From Betaproteobacteria bacterium (GTDB taxonomy: Bacteria; Pseudomonadota; Gammaproteobacteria; Burkholderiales; Burkholderiaceae_C), in contig RFWA01000094.1 of NCBI GenBank assembly GCA_009922295.1, positions 1-8,388 of the forward strand: a DNA stretch of 8,388 bases, in the 5' to 3' direction. Numbering within the stretch: position 1 is the stretch's first letter; each line of letters starts with the position of its first letter. The translations under genes were made by a program, and so were the position numbers. Shown here piece after piece: positions 1-6,378 of the stretch. Below the pieces are notes generated by a model, which saw only the letters and a program-made list of their open reading frames with translations, made no database searches and was not told the DNA's origin.

Positions 1-7
1 ACGAGCG

Positions 8-120
8 CAGTCGCTCAGCCCGGCGCCGCCTTGACCGGAGCGCCAAACACGCGAGCAGTCGCTGAACCCCGGTATCACCACGACCGGCAGACACTGAATA
101 GAGCAGCTCAGTCGCTCAGC
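8..120. repeat. Three copies of a CAGTCGCT(C/G)A motif at the 3' end of the ATPase gene
   Basis: The 12-mer CAGTCGCTCAGC occurs identically at 8-19 and 109-120. A near copy, CAGTCGCTGA, lies at 56-65. The copy at 109-120 is the last codons and part of the stop of the minus-strand ATPase gene; the other two lie beyond the stop. Copy one is flanked to make a small perfect hairpin (GAGCG, loop CAGT, CGCTC, 3-16). The copies may be decayed duplications of the gene end or short termination or processing elements. No run of T follows on the minus strand, so this is not a classical terminator. The rest of 1-107 shows no recognisable gene. Confidence 0.4.
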
Positions 121-1184
121 AACACCACATCACTCTGACGCAATGCCACCGCCACCGGAGTGTCAGGAGCAAACGGGTGCTCGGTATCGGCCGAGGTGAC
201 GAACAGCTCGCCCAGCGCGGTCTGCACCAGGTACTCCATTTGCTCGCCCACATAAATCGCCTTGCTCACCACGCCGTCGAGCGTGTCCGGGCTGCCGGCT
301 GGCAGCAGGCTGACGGTGTTCGGGCGCACTGCCAGGTGGCGCTGCGGTGCGGTGCCGGCGCAGTGGCGGGTTTGCAGGGACAGCGTGCCCAGTTGCACCT
401 TGGCCAGGTCGCCGGCCACGTTCGCCACCTCGCAGGGCAGCACGTTGGCGCCGCCAATGAAATCCGCCACAAAGCGGGTTTTGGGCCGGTCATGCAATTC
501 GCGTGGGCTGCCCTGTTGGGCAATCGTGGCGTTGTTCATCACCACCACGGTGTCTGAGACCGCCAGCGCTTCCTCCTGGTCGTGCGTCACATAAACCACG
601 GTCAAGCCCAGCGACTGCTGGAGGTCGCGGATTTCCTGCCGTACGTAGCGGCGCAGCTTGGCGTCCAGGTTGGACAGGGGCTCGTCGAACAGCAGCACAC
701 GCGGCTCCAGCACGATGGCGCGTGCCACCGCCACCCGCTGTTGCTGCCCGCCCGAGAGTTCGTTCGGGTAACGCGCGCTGAGCACACCCAAGCCCAGCTG
801 CTTGAGCACATCCTGCGCCTTGGCCGCCACCACGTCTTTGGCAAAGCCTGACATCTGCAAACCATAACTCACGTTCTGCAGCACCGTCATGTGCGGAAAC
901 AGCGCGTACGACTGGAACACCATGGACACATCGCGCGCCGTGGCCGGCAGGCGGGTGACGTCGTCGTCACCAATCAGGATGCGCCCGCTGCTGGCCATCT
1001 CCAGCCCGGCGATCATGCGCAGGATGGTGGTCTTGCCGCAGCCTGACGGGCCCAGCAGCGTGACCAGGGTGCCGGCCGGGAACTCGAGCGAGATCTGGTC
1101 GACCGCTGTCACCTTGTTGCCGTAGCGTTTGCTCACCTGGTCAAAGACCACGCGGGCCGGTCCTTTGCGATTTGAAATAGTCAT
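108..1184 (-). CDS. ABC importer ATP-binding protein (AfuC/FbpC/PotA-like)
   Basis: This 358-residue cytoplasmic ATPase powers the importer encoded just upstream. Visible motifs are Walker A GPSGCGKT (45-52), Q-loop Gln91, signature LSGGQ (143-147), Walker B VLLFDEP (163-169, catalytic Glu168), the D-loop SNLD and the switch His201. The C-terminal ~110 residues (from about 245) fit the TOBE-type regulatory domain of the Fe(III)/polyamine/sugar importers. The start is ATG at 1184: its ATG overlaps the permease stop as ATGA (4-nt overlap), and a GGGAGG Shine-Dalgarno lies just upstream, so translation is probably coupled. The reading frame is open back to 1256, but that extension lies inside the permease and does not look like ABC sequence. 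Substrate specificity comes from the binding protein, not from this subunit. The family assignment is certain; the substrate is not. Confidence 0.95.
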   Translation of the reverse strand: MTISNRKGPARVVFDQVSKRYGNKVTAVDQISLEFPAGTLVTLLGPSGCGKTTILRMIAGLEMASSGRILIGDDDVTRLPATARDVSMVFQSYALFPHMTVLQNVSYGLQMSGFAKDVVAAKAQDVLKQLGLGVLSARYPNELSGGQQQRVAVARAIVLEPRVLLFDEPLSNLDAKLRRYVRQEIRDLQQSLGLTVVYVTHDQEEALAVSDTVVVMNNATIAQQGSPRELHDRPKTRFVADFIGGANVLPCEVANVAGDLAKVQLGTLSLQTRHCAGTAPQRHLAVRPNTVSLLPAGSPDTLDGVVSKAIYVGEQMEYLVQTALGELFVTSADTEHPFAPDTPVAVALRQSDVVLLSD

Positions 1185-3409
1185 GCGCCTCCCGCAAGCA
1201 TGGTGGAATCCTGCTGCATGCCCCGGCGCCCCAGACGCCGGCTGCCAACCAGCCATTGAAACAGGCCGATGGCGGCCAGCATTACCACAATCAGCACCGT
1301 AGCGTAGGCAATCGCCACGCCGTATTCATTGTTCTCCACCCGCCCGATGATGTAGCTGGTGGCCAGGTCGTGCTTGGCGCTGACCAGAAAAATCACCGCG
1401 CTGATGGCTGTCATGCTGCGCACAAAGCTGTAGACCAGCGCCGACAGGATGGCCGGCCGGATCAGCGGCAGCGTGATGCGGCGGAAGGTGGTCCAGGAGC
1501 TCGCGCCCAGCGTCAGTGAGGCTTCGTCCAGGCTTTTGTCAATCTGCGACAGCGAGGCAATGCCCGAGCGCACACCCACCGGCATGTTGCGGAACACAAA
1601 GCAGATCACCAGAATGGCGGCGGTGCCGGTCAGCTCGATCGGCGGCACATTGAAGGCGATGATGTAGCTCACGCCAATCACCGTGCCCGGAATGGCAAAA
1701 CTCAGCATCGTGCCGAACTCAAACAGCTGTTTGCCGCGAAAATTTTGGCGCGTCAGCAGCCAGGCGGTGATCAGGCCGATGGCAGCGGTCAAAGGTGCCG
1801 AGATGGTGGCAATTTGCAGTGTGGTCCAGAAGCTGTTCCAGGCCGAGCCCTGCCAGCGAAGGCCAAACTCGCCATAGGCGATGGAGAAGGCGCCGAGGTA
1901 GTGTTTGAGAGTGAGTGTGTAGTCGCGGCCCCACAACTGCACAAAACTGCCGTACACAATCATCAGGTACACCACCACCGTGAACAGGGCCCAAGCGGTG
2001 GTGATGGTCAGGGCCGGGATCGCAATTCGTTTGGGCAGCAGGGGGTGCATGCCGCCGTCGCCCTTGCCGCTGACCGAGGTGTAGCTTCGCCGGCCAAGCC
2101 AGCGTTGCTGCAAATAGAAGGCGCCGACGGTAAAGACCAGCAAGATGATGGCCAGCACCGCGGCCATCGACTGATCATTCTGGGAGCCCACCACTGAGAA
2201 AAAGATCTCAGTCGACAGCACGTTGAAGTTGCCGCCCAGCACCAGCGGGTTGCCAAAGTCGGCCATGCTCTCAATAAAGCCGAGCAGAAAGGCGTTGGCC
2301 AAGCCGGGTCGCATCAGCGGCCACGACACGGTGCGAAAGGTCTGCCAGGCGTTGGCGTTCAGGGTTTGCGCCGCTTCTTCCAGGGAGGGGCTGATGGCCT
2401 CCACCACCCCGATCAAAACCAGAAAGGCAATGGGCGTGAACGACAGCAGCTGCGCGATCAACACGCCGGTGAAGCCATAGACCCAGCGGGTGGGCTCCAG
2501 CCCCAGTTGGCCTGCGACAAATTGCGTGACGTTGCCCGACAGCCCGAACAGCAGGATGAGCGACAGGCCGATCACGAAGGGCGGCGTGATGATGGGCAGC
2601 AGAGACAGCGACTTGAACAGGCCGCGAAAGCGCACCCCGGTGCGCGTCAGCACCAGGGCAAAGGCCAGCCCGAGCAGGGTGGATAACAGGCCGACCGTGA
2701 TGCCCAGCACCAGCGTGTTCCAGGCCACGCCGCAACTCGCGCCAGTGCTTAGGCAGGTCAGGCGCCAGATTTTCGGCTCGACCAGACGGCTGACAAAGGG
2801 GGCCATCGACCAAGCACCGTCTTCCGCCCGGAATGGCATCACCAGCATCTGCAGCACCGGCAAGCCAATGAAGAGTAGGGTCAGGGCAATCACCAGGCCG
2901 AGCGAACCCGTCACAAAGGCGTCGCCGCCAACCAGCCCGCGCAGCGCCAGGCCGCGGGTCAATAAAAATAAAAAACTGCCGCCGACCAAAAACGCCCCGT
3001 AGCCCATGCCAAACTGCCGTTGCTCTGACTCGCCAAGCCAGTTGTTCAGCCAGACAGCGTTCCAGCCTTTGAGGCCAAACAGAAAGCCTTGCGCCAGCAG
3101 GTAGCCCAGGCCCAGGCCGCCCAGCAGCACCAACAGCCGGCCCAGCGTGGCCGCCGGTGGGCGCCGCAGCACGGCCACCAGCGCCGCCAACCCAATCAGC
3201 GCCACCGGCAGAAGCCACAGGTTGGTCCCCTTGAGCCACAGAAACAGCGCAGGTGCAGATTCAGTGGCCAGCGGGTACCCGCTCAGCAGCCACTTGACAG
3301 CCCAAAAGCCGTCCTCGATGGCGTACCAAGGCAACAGAGCCACCCCGATCAGGGTAGCCATAGCCGTACCCAGGGCCTGGGCATCCAGGCGGTGTGCCTG
3401 CGCGCTCAC
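1181..3409 (-). CDS. Two-domain ABC importer permease (AfuB/FbpB-like), inner membrane
   Basis: This 742-residue integral membrane protein has two fused permease domains, so one chain forms the whole channel. Each half carries an EAA loop that docks the ATPase: EEAAQTLNANAW to WPLMRPG (about 344-368) and DEASLTLGASSW to LPLIRP (about 628-652). Fusion of both halves is the layout of the FbpB/AfuB family. The N-terminal ~190 residues add several hydrophobic helices (roughly 14-30, 64-81, 90-111, 135-153, 166-190) before the first core domain; simple FbpB proteins are shorter, and AfuB-type proteins also carry extra N-terminal helices. The start is a GTG at 3409. It is the only plausible start before the in-frame stop at 3437-3439, although its Shine-Dalgarno is weak; ATG 3361 is the alternative. 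It lies 36 bp after the binding-protein gene and overlaps the ATPase by 4 nt, so the three form one operon. Confidence 0.93.
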   Translation of the reverse strand: MSAQAHRLDAQALGTAMATLIGVALLPWYAIEDGFWAVKWLLSGYPLATESAPALFLWLKGTNLWLLPVALIGLAALVAVLRRPPAATLGRLLVLLGGLGLGYLLAQGFLFGLKGWNAVWLNNWLGESEQRQFGMGYGAFLVGGSFLFLLTRGLALRGLVGGDAFVTGSLGLVIALTLLFIGLPVLQMLVMPFRAEDGAWSMAPFVSRLVEPKIWRLTCLSTGASCGVAWNTLVLGITVGLLSTLLGLAFALVLTRTGVRFRGLFKSLSLLPIITPPFVIGLSLILLFGLSGNVTQFVAGQLGLEPTRWVYGFTGVLIAQLLSFTPIAFLVLIGVVEAISPSLEEAAQTLNANAWQTFRTVSWPLMRPGLANAFLLGFIESMADFGNPLVLGGNFNVLSTEIFFSVVGSQNDQSMAAVLAIILLVFTVGAFYLQQRWLGRRSYTSVSGKGDGGMHPLLPKRIAIPALTITTAWALFTVVVYLMIVYGSFVQLWGRDYTLTLKHYLGAFSIAYGEFGLRWQGSAWNSFWTTLQIATISAPLTAAIGLITAWLLTRQNFRGKQLFEFGTMLSFAIPGTVIGVSYIIAFNVPPIELTGTAAILVICFVFRNMPVGVRSGIASLSQIDKSLDEASLTLGASSWTTFRRITLPLIRPAILSALVYSFVRSMTAISAVIFLVSAKHDLATSYIIGRVENNEYGVAIAYATVLIVVMLAAIGLFQWLVGSRRLGRRGMQQDSTMLAGGA

Positions 3410-3445
3410 AAAGGCGACGGTCGGCGGCTCAAACCGTCAAACAGC

Positions 3446-4471
3446 TCAGCGGGGCAGAGCACCAATCTCGTCGTCCCATTTTTTCAGCAGCCGCCGCCGC
3501 TCGGCCGCCGAGCCGTATTTGACGAAGTCGTAGTCAATCAGCTTGATCTTTGCCAGGTCCGGCGCCTTGGGCGAACTGATGGCGGCCTTGTTGGACATCA
3601 CCTGGAAGGATTTGACGTCCTTGGCCTTGTTCTGGAACTCAGCAGTCAGCGCAAACTCGTAAAACTTTTTGGCGTTGTCCAAATTGCGCGCACCTTTGAT
3701 GATGCTCATCGAACCGATTTCGTAGCCCGTGCCTTCGCACGGCACCACGGACTTGATCGGGAAACCGGCCTCGGCCACGGCCACAGCGTCGTGCACAAAC
3801 ACAATGCCGATCACTGTCTCACCTGAACCCGCGGCCTTGATCGGCGCCGAGCCCGATTTGGTGTACTGGTTAATATTCTTGTGCAGTGCCTTCAGATAAT
3901 CAAAGGCTTCCTTTTCGCCCATCATCTGCACCATGGTGGCCAGCATGGTGTAAGAGGTGCCCGATGAGTTGGGGTTGGCCACCTGGACCTTGCCTTTGTA
4001 GATGGGTTTGATCAGGTCTTTCCAGCAGCTCGGCACCGGCAGGTTCTGTTTTTTGAGCAGTTCCTCGTTGTAGCCATAGCCCAGCGCGCCCGAATAGATG
4101 CCCACAGTGCGCACCTTGGAGGCCACCGCCTGCCGATTGGCCCAGTCGTGCAGTTGGGTCCGGGACTCTGACACATAGGCCTGGGTCAGGCCCTCTTCAG
4201 CGGCCTGAAGATGCGGGTCCCCGGTTCCGCCCCACCAGATGTCGCCTTTGGGGTTGGTCGACTCGGCCTTGACCTGAGCATAGATTTCGCCCGAGCTCTT
4301 ACGCGTCATGTCGACGCCAATGCCCGTCTTCTTTTCGAACTCGGTTTTGGCCTGCTGGCACCAAGCCTCGTCTGAGCCGCAATAAACCGTTAATTTACCT
4401 TGCGCTTGGGCGGGTAAGGTCAACAGCCCGAACGTCAGTGCCAACAGGCTCGATATCAGAGATGGGCGCAT
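3446..4471 (-). CDS. Periplasmic substrate-binding protein, AfuA-like (candidate sugar- or cyclitol-phosphate binder)
   Basis: This 341-residue secreted protein captures the substrate for the importer. Residues 1-23 form a Sec signal peptide (MRPS, hydrophobic core, AQA cleavage site). The mature part has the COG1840 (Fe(III)/AfuA) type: LTVYCGSDEAW near the N-terminus, KSSGE (58-62), WWGGTGDPH (79-87) and NPNSSGTSYT (166-175). Iron-binding relatives use a Tyr-Tyr pair in the C-lobe; none is present. Instead there is VFVHDAV with His227-Asp228, and Glu251 24 residues after the His. From memory, sugar-phosphate-binding AfuA uses His205, Asp206 and Glu229, which is the same spacing, and mature numbering here is 204/205/228. 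That points to a phosphorylated sugar or cyclitol, with phosphonate or iron as less likely substrates. ATG 4471 is preceded by AGGAG at a 7-nt spacing and by a promoter at 4525-4561. The gene starts the importer operon. The binding-protein role is certain; the ligand is inferred. Confidence 0.9.
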   Translation of the reverse strand: MRPSLISSLLALTFGLLTLPAQAQGKLTVYCGSDEAWCQQAKTEFEKKTGIGVDMTRKSSGEIYAQVKAESTNPKGDIWWGGTGDPHLQAAEEGLTQAYVSESRTQLHDWANRQAVASKVRTVGIYSGALGYGYNEELLKKQNLPVPSCWKDLIKPIYKGKVQVANPNSSGTSYTMLATMVQMMGEKEAFDYLKALHKNINQYTKSGSAPIKAAGSGETVIGIVFVHDAVAVAEAGFPIKSVVPCEGTGYEIGSMSIIKGARNLDNAKKFYEFALTAEFQNKAKDVKSFQVMSNKAAISSPKAPDLAKIKLIDYDFVKYGSAAERRRLLKKWDDEIGALPR

Positions 4472-4524
4472 TCAATAACTCCTAAAAGTGCATGCAATTG
4501 GGCAGGTACAGGCCAGCCGACTAA

Positions 4525-4561
4525 TCTATATCACCATAAGCGATGGGTCAATAGCGGTCAA
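4525..4561 (-). promoter_or_regulatory. Predicted sigma70 promoter(s) for the importer operon
   Basis: Reading the minus strand, TTGACC (4561-4556) is followed after 17 nt by TATGGT (4538-4533). A second TTGACC (4551-4546) stands 15 nt before an extended -10, TGATATAGA (4533-4525). Either pair would start transcription about 45-60 nt before the binding-protein ATG. The two TTGACC boxes are part of a tandem repeat, so a regulator could occlude or activate this promoter. The location in the only sizeable gap of the minus-strand block supports a real promoter. This is a sequence match only. Confidence 0.55.
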
Positions 4562-4562
4562 T
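4546..4562. repeat. Tandem GGTCAAT direct repeat, 10-bp period (candidate operator)
   Basis: GGTCAAT occurs at 4546-4552 and 4556-4562, start to start exactly 10 bp, about one helical turn. Two identical half-sites on the same DNA face fit a tandem-binding activator or repressor. The repeat overlaps both candidate -35 boxes of the importer promoter. It is not a Pho box: those repeats have an 11-bp period and a CTGTCAT-type core. No regulator gene is visible in the window. Confidence 0.45.
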
Positions 4563-4589
4563 CCGTACAAACCAGAGCGGATGGATGTC

Positions 4590-5384
4590 TTAACCGGCCA
4601 TCAGGGCGTGCAAGGCGCTGTACAGCCCCGGGGCACTGGCTACCAGCAGGCCACCGTTTCGGATGCCCTCCGGCGTGAAAAAATCGTTGGCCTGACCGCC
4701 TGCCTCGGTCACCAGCAGGATACCGGCCGCGCAATCCCAGGCGTTGATGTGCAGTTCGGCGTAGCCATCGACCCGGCCCGCCGCCACATCAGCCAGCCCC
4801 AGTGCGCCCGAGCCACGGCGGGTGAAAGCGCACCCGGCGCTCAAGAGCGCCGCGGCTTTGCCCAGGTAATCGGCGGGTTGGCTGCGGGGGGACCAGCCAA
4901 GCTCCACAGTGGCGCCCTTGAGTGCGATGGTGCTGCGGGCCTGCATTGGCCGGCCGTTAAGCCATGCGCCAGCACCCAGCCCTGCGCTGTACAGCCGGTC
5001 CATGTGCGGGTCAAAGAGCACGCCCAGCACCGGCTTGCCGCCCTCTAGGTAGCCGATCGAGATGCACCAGCGCGGCACATCAGTGGCGTAGTTGGCAGTG
5101 CCGTCAATCGGGTCGACCAGCCAAAAATTGCCTGCGGCCCCGACGGCGTCCTGACCGCCCATTTCTTCGCCTACAACCAGATCGCCGGCGAAGGCCTGCG
5201 CCACTTCTGCCCGAATCAGCTGCTCAACCGCGAGGTCAGCCTGGGTCAACACATCGTGAGCACCTTTCGCGCTGATCTGCAACTGGGCAGCCTCTTTGAC
5301 GGCCAGTTCACCGCATTGGCGCGCTAGGCGGATGGCAAAGTCCAACCGGGCGGCCAGGTGAGTGGTTAACAGGGCTGTTGTCAT
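4590..5384 (-). CDS. Inositol-monophosphatase-family phosphatase (IMPase/SuhB-like)
   Basis: This 264-residue cytosolic phosphatase has the Mg2+-dependent IMPase fold. Visible signatures are TQAD (47-50), VGEEMGG (71-77, with a metal-binding Glu at 73), WLVDPIDGTANY (88-99, metal ligands Asp91 and Asp94) and INAWDCAAG (213-221, ligand Asp217). The length is normal for the family (about 260-275). Family members hydrolyse inositol-1-phosphate but also histidinol phosphate, fructose-1,6-bisphosphate or 3'-phosphonucleotides, so motif evidence alone does not fix the substrate. The position between a myo-inositol oxygenase (30 bp upstream) and an AfuA-type importer makes inositol monophosphate the best guess, with myo-inositol released for the oxygenase. 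The start is ATG 5384; the Shine-Dalgarno is poor, suggesting coupling to the upstream gene. No terminator is visible after the TAA. Confidence 0.9.
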   Translation of the reverse strand: MTTALLTTHLAARLDFAIRLARQCGELAVKEAAQLQISAKGAHDVLTQADLAVEQLIRAEVAQAFAGDLVVGEEMGGQDAVGAAGNFWLVDPIDGTANYATDVPRWCISIGYLEGGKPVLGVLFDPHMDRLYSAGLGAGAWLNGRPMQARSTIALKGATVELGWSPRSQPADYLGKAAALLSAGCAFTRRGSGALGLADVAAGRVDGYAELHINAWDCAAGILLVTEAGGQANDFFTPEGIRNGGLLVASAPGLYSALHALMAG

Positions 5385-5414
5385 GGCGTATGTGGAATAA
5401 ATGCGGGTGTGGCG

Positions 5415-6230
5415 TCAGAGCTTGAGCGTGGCCGGCAGGTACTTGGCCAGCAGGTCCTCGTAATAGGGCTTGAGCTCGGCCAATACGGGCGGGTTCGGAT
5501 TCTTGGAATACAGATCGTAGGGGTTGAACTTCTGAACCCAGGCTAAGTTCGCGTCGTCGCGGGCATCGGTCAGGTGCCGATACTGCCCCTCTCTATGCCA
5601 AGCGTAGAAGGAGTGGTAGCGGATCATGTACTGCGCCGGCTCGGGCAAATAGTCTTTGAGCAGGTGGTACAGGTATTCGTCGTGGCCCCAAGACATATGG
5701 ACCTTGTCGAGCCCGCAGTTAGCACTGTAAATACCCAGCTCGCTGTTGTACCGGCTGTCCTGGCTGTCCGGGTTGGCAGCAAAAAACTCCGGGTAGACAA
5801 TCCGCTGCGAATGCCGGCAGCCGACCGGGAAGGTATCCCCCACCACCGCCCACTGCGGCTCGCCAAACAGGCACAGCACTTTGCCCAGGTCGTGCACAAA
5901 GCCGGTCAGCACAAACCAGTCGGGGTGGCCGTCGGCGCGGATGGCTTCTGCGGTCTGCAGCAAGTGGCTGATTTGCGGCAGGGTGATGTCCGGGTCCGAC
6001 TCGTCGACTAGCGTGTTCAGGTAATCCAGCCCCTCCCAGGGTGTCATTTGCTGTTGCTGGAATTGCAGCCATTGGTCTTTTTTGCCCAATACAAAGTCGA
6101 CCGTCTGGTGCGTGTGGTTGTTGCGGTAGAACTCGCGGACCCGGTCGATGCCGGGTTGCGCGAAGTCGCGGTAGGCGGCGCGACTGGGTTCATCAGCGAG
6201 ACCATGGGGGGGTGTCAGGGTGCTTGACAT
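5415..6230 (-). CDS. MIOX: Myo-inositol oxygenase (MIOX)
   Basis: This 271-residue enzyme of the HD-domain di-iron superfamily uses O2 to cleave myo-inositol to D-glucuronate. Family motifs are seen in order: DESDPD (76-81), SHLLQTAEAIR (88-98), HPDWF..TG (102-110), HDLGK (113-117), GEPQWAVVGDTFPVGC (123-138), CGLDKVHMSWGHDEYLY (172-188), MIRYHSFYAWH (202-212) and NPYDLYSK (236-243). Relative to mammalian MIOX (H98, H123, D124, H194, H220, D253), all six iron ligands are present: H89, H113, D114, H183, H206 and D239, with near-identical spacing. The conserved Lys117 is also there. The length matches eukaryotic MIOX (about 285) rather than the short PhnZ phosphonate oxygenases (about 190). ATG 6230 follows a GAGGA ribosome site at 5-nt spacing. 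It is the first gene of a pair with the phosphatase. MIOX is far less common in bacteria than inositol dehydrogenase, so horizontal transfer is plausible. Confidence 0.95.
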   Translation of the reverse strand: MSSTLTPPHGLADEPSRAAYRDFAQPGIDRVREFYRNNHTHQTVDFVLGKKDQWLQFQQQQMTPWEGLDYLNTLVDESDPDITLPQISHLLQTAEAIRADGHPDWFVLTGFVHDLGKVLCLFGEPQWAVVGDTFPVGCRHSQRIVYPEFFAANPDSQDSRYNSELGIYSANCGLDKVHMSWGHDEYLYHLLKDYLPEPAQYMIRYHSFYAWHREGQYRHLTDARDDANLAWVQKFNPYDLYSKNPNPPVLAELKPYYEDLLAKYLPATLKL

Positions 6231-6256
6231 GGGGGTCCTCTAGGGCGTCAGGTGCA

Positions 6257-6273
6257 GCAGCGGCTACCGCTGC
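6257..6273. promoter_or_regulatory. Perfect 7-bp hairpin or operator just upstream of MIOX
   Basis: GCAGCGG (6257-6263), loop CTA, CCGCTGC (6267-6273) is a perfect inverted repeat ending 27 bp before the MIOX start. In RNA it would make a GC-rich stem-loop in the MIOX leader; in DNA it is a candidate operator. No T-run follows on either strand, so it is not a Rho-independent terminator. Confidence 0.35.
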
Positions 6274-6297
6274 GGCTCGGGAACTCATGGTAACCGG

Positions 6298-6362
6298 GCT
6301 TGGCCTGACCTTCTGCGAAAATCCGCTTGGCCTGGTCCGAATGCCCTGTTCGGTCGCCAAGC
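6298..6362. repeat. Repeated GCTTGGCCTG elements in the MIOX/trpC divergent region
   Basis: GCTTGGCCTG occurs exactly at 6298-6307 and 6325-6334 (27 bp start to start). An inverted 7-bp copy of its core, GCCAAGC, lies at 6356-6362, 17 bp before the trpC start. The second and third copies could pair as a 7-bp stem. Their place in the 148-bp divergent intergenic region suggests binding sites for a regulator of MIOX, trpC or both. No convincing -35/-10 pair was found here on either strand, and no trace of trpD is visible upstream of trpC. Confidence 0.4.
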
Positions 6363-6378
6363 TTCCAAGTGAGCGCCT

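Noticed and set aside
1185..1256. N-terminal extension of the ATPase to 1256
   Set aside because: It lies inside the permease coding region, does not resemble ABC sequence, and ATG 1184 has a good ribosome site and an ATGA overlap.
2271..3239. Long minus-strand frame (322 codons) inside the permease gene
   Set aside because: It is Arg/Ala/Gly-rich out-of-frame translation of a GC-rich gene; the permease frame has clear transmembrane and EAA-loop content.
3089..3826. Plus-strand 245-codon frame across the permease and binding-protein genes
   Set aside because: It spans two real genes on the opposite strand and has low-complexity Gln/Arg-rich composition with no known domain.
4546..4562. Pho box upstream of the importer
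   Set aside because: The repeat period is 10 bp rather than 11 and the core GGTCAAT/ATTGACC does not match CTGTCAT well.
5415..6230. PhnZ/TmpB-type phosphonate oxygenase instead of MIOX
   Set aside because: Length, the DESDPD block and the GEPQWAVVGDTFPVGC block are MIOX-specific; the phosphonate enzymes are shorter and lack them.
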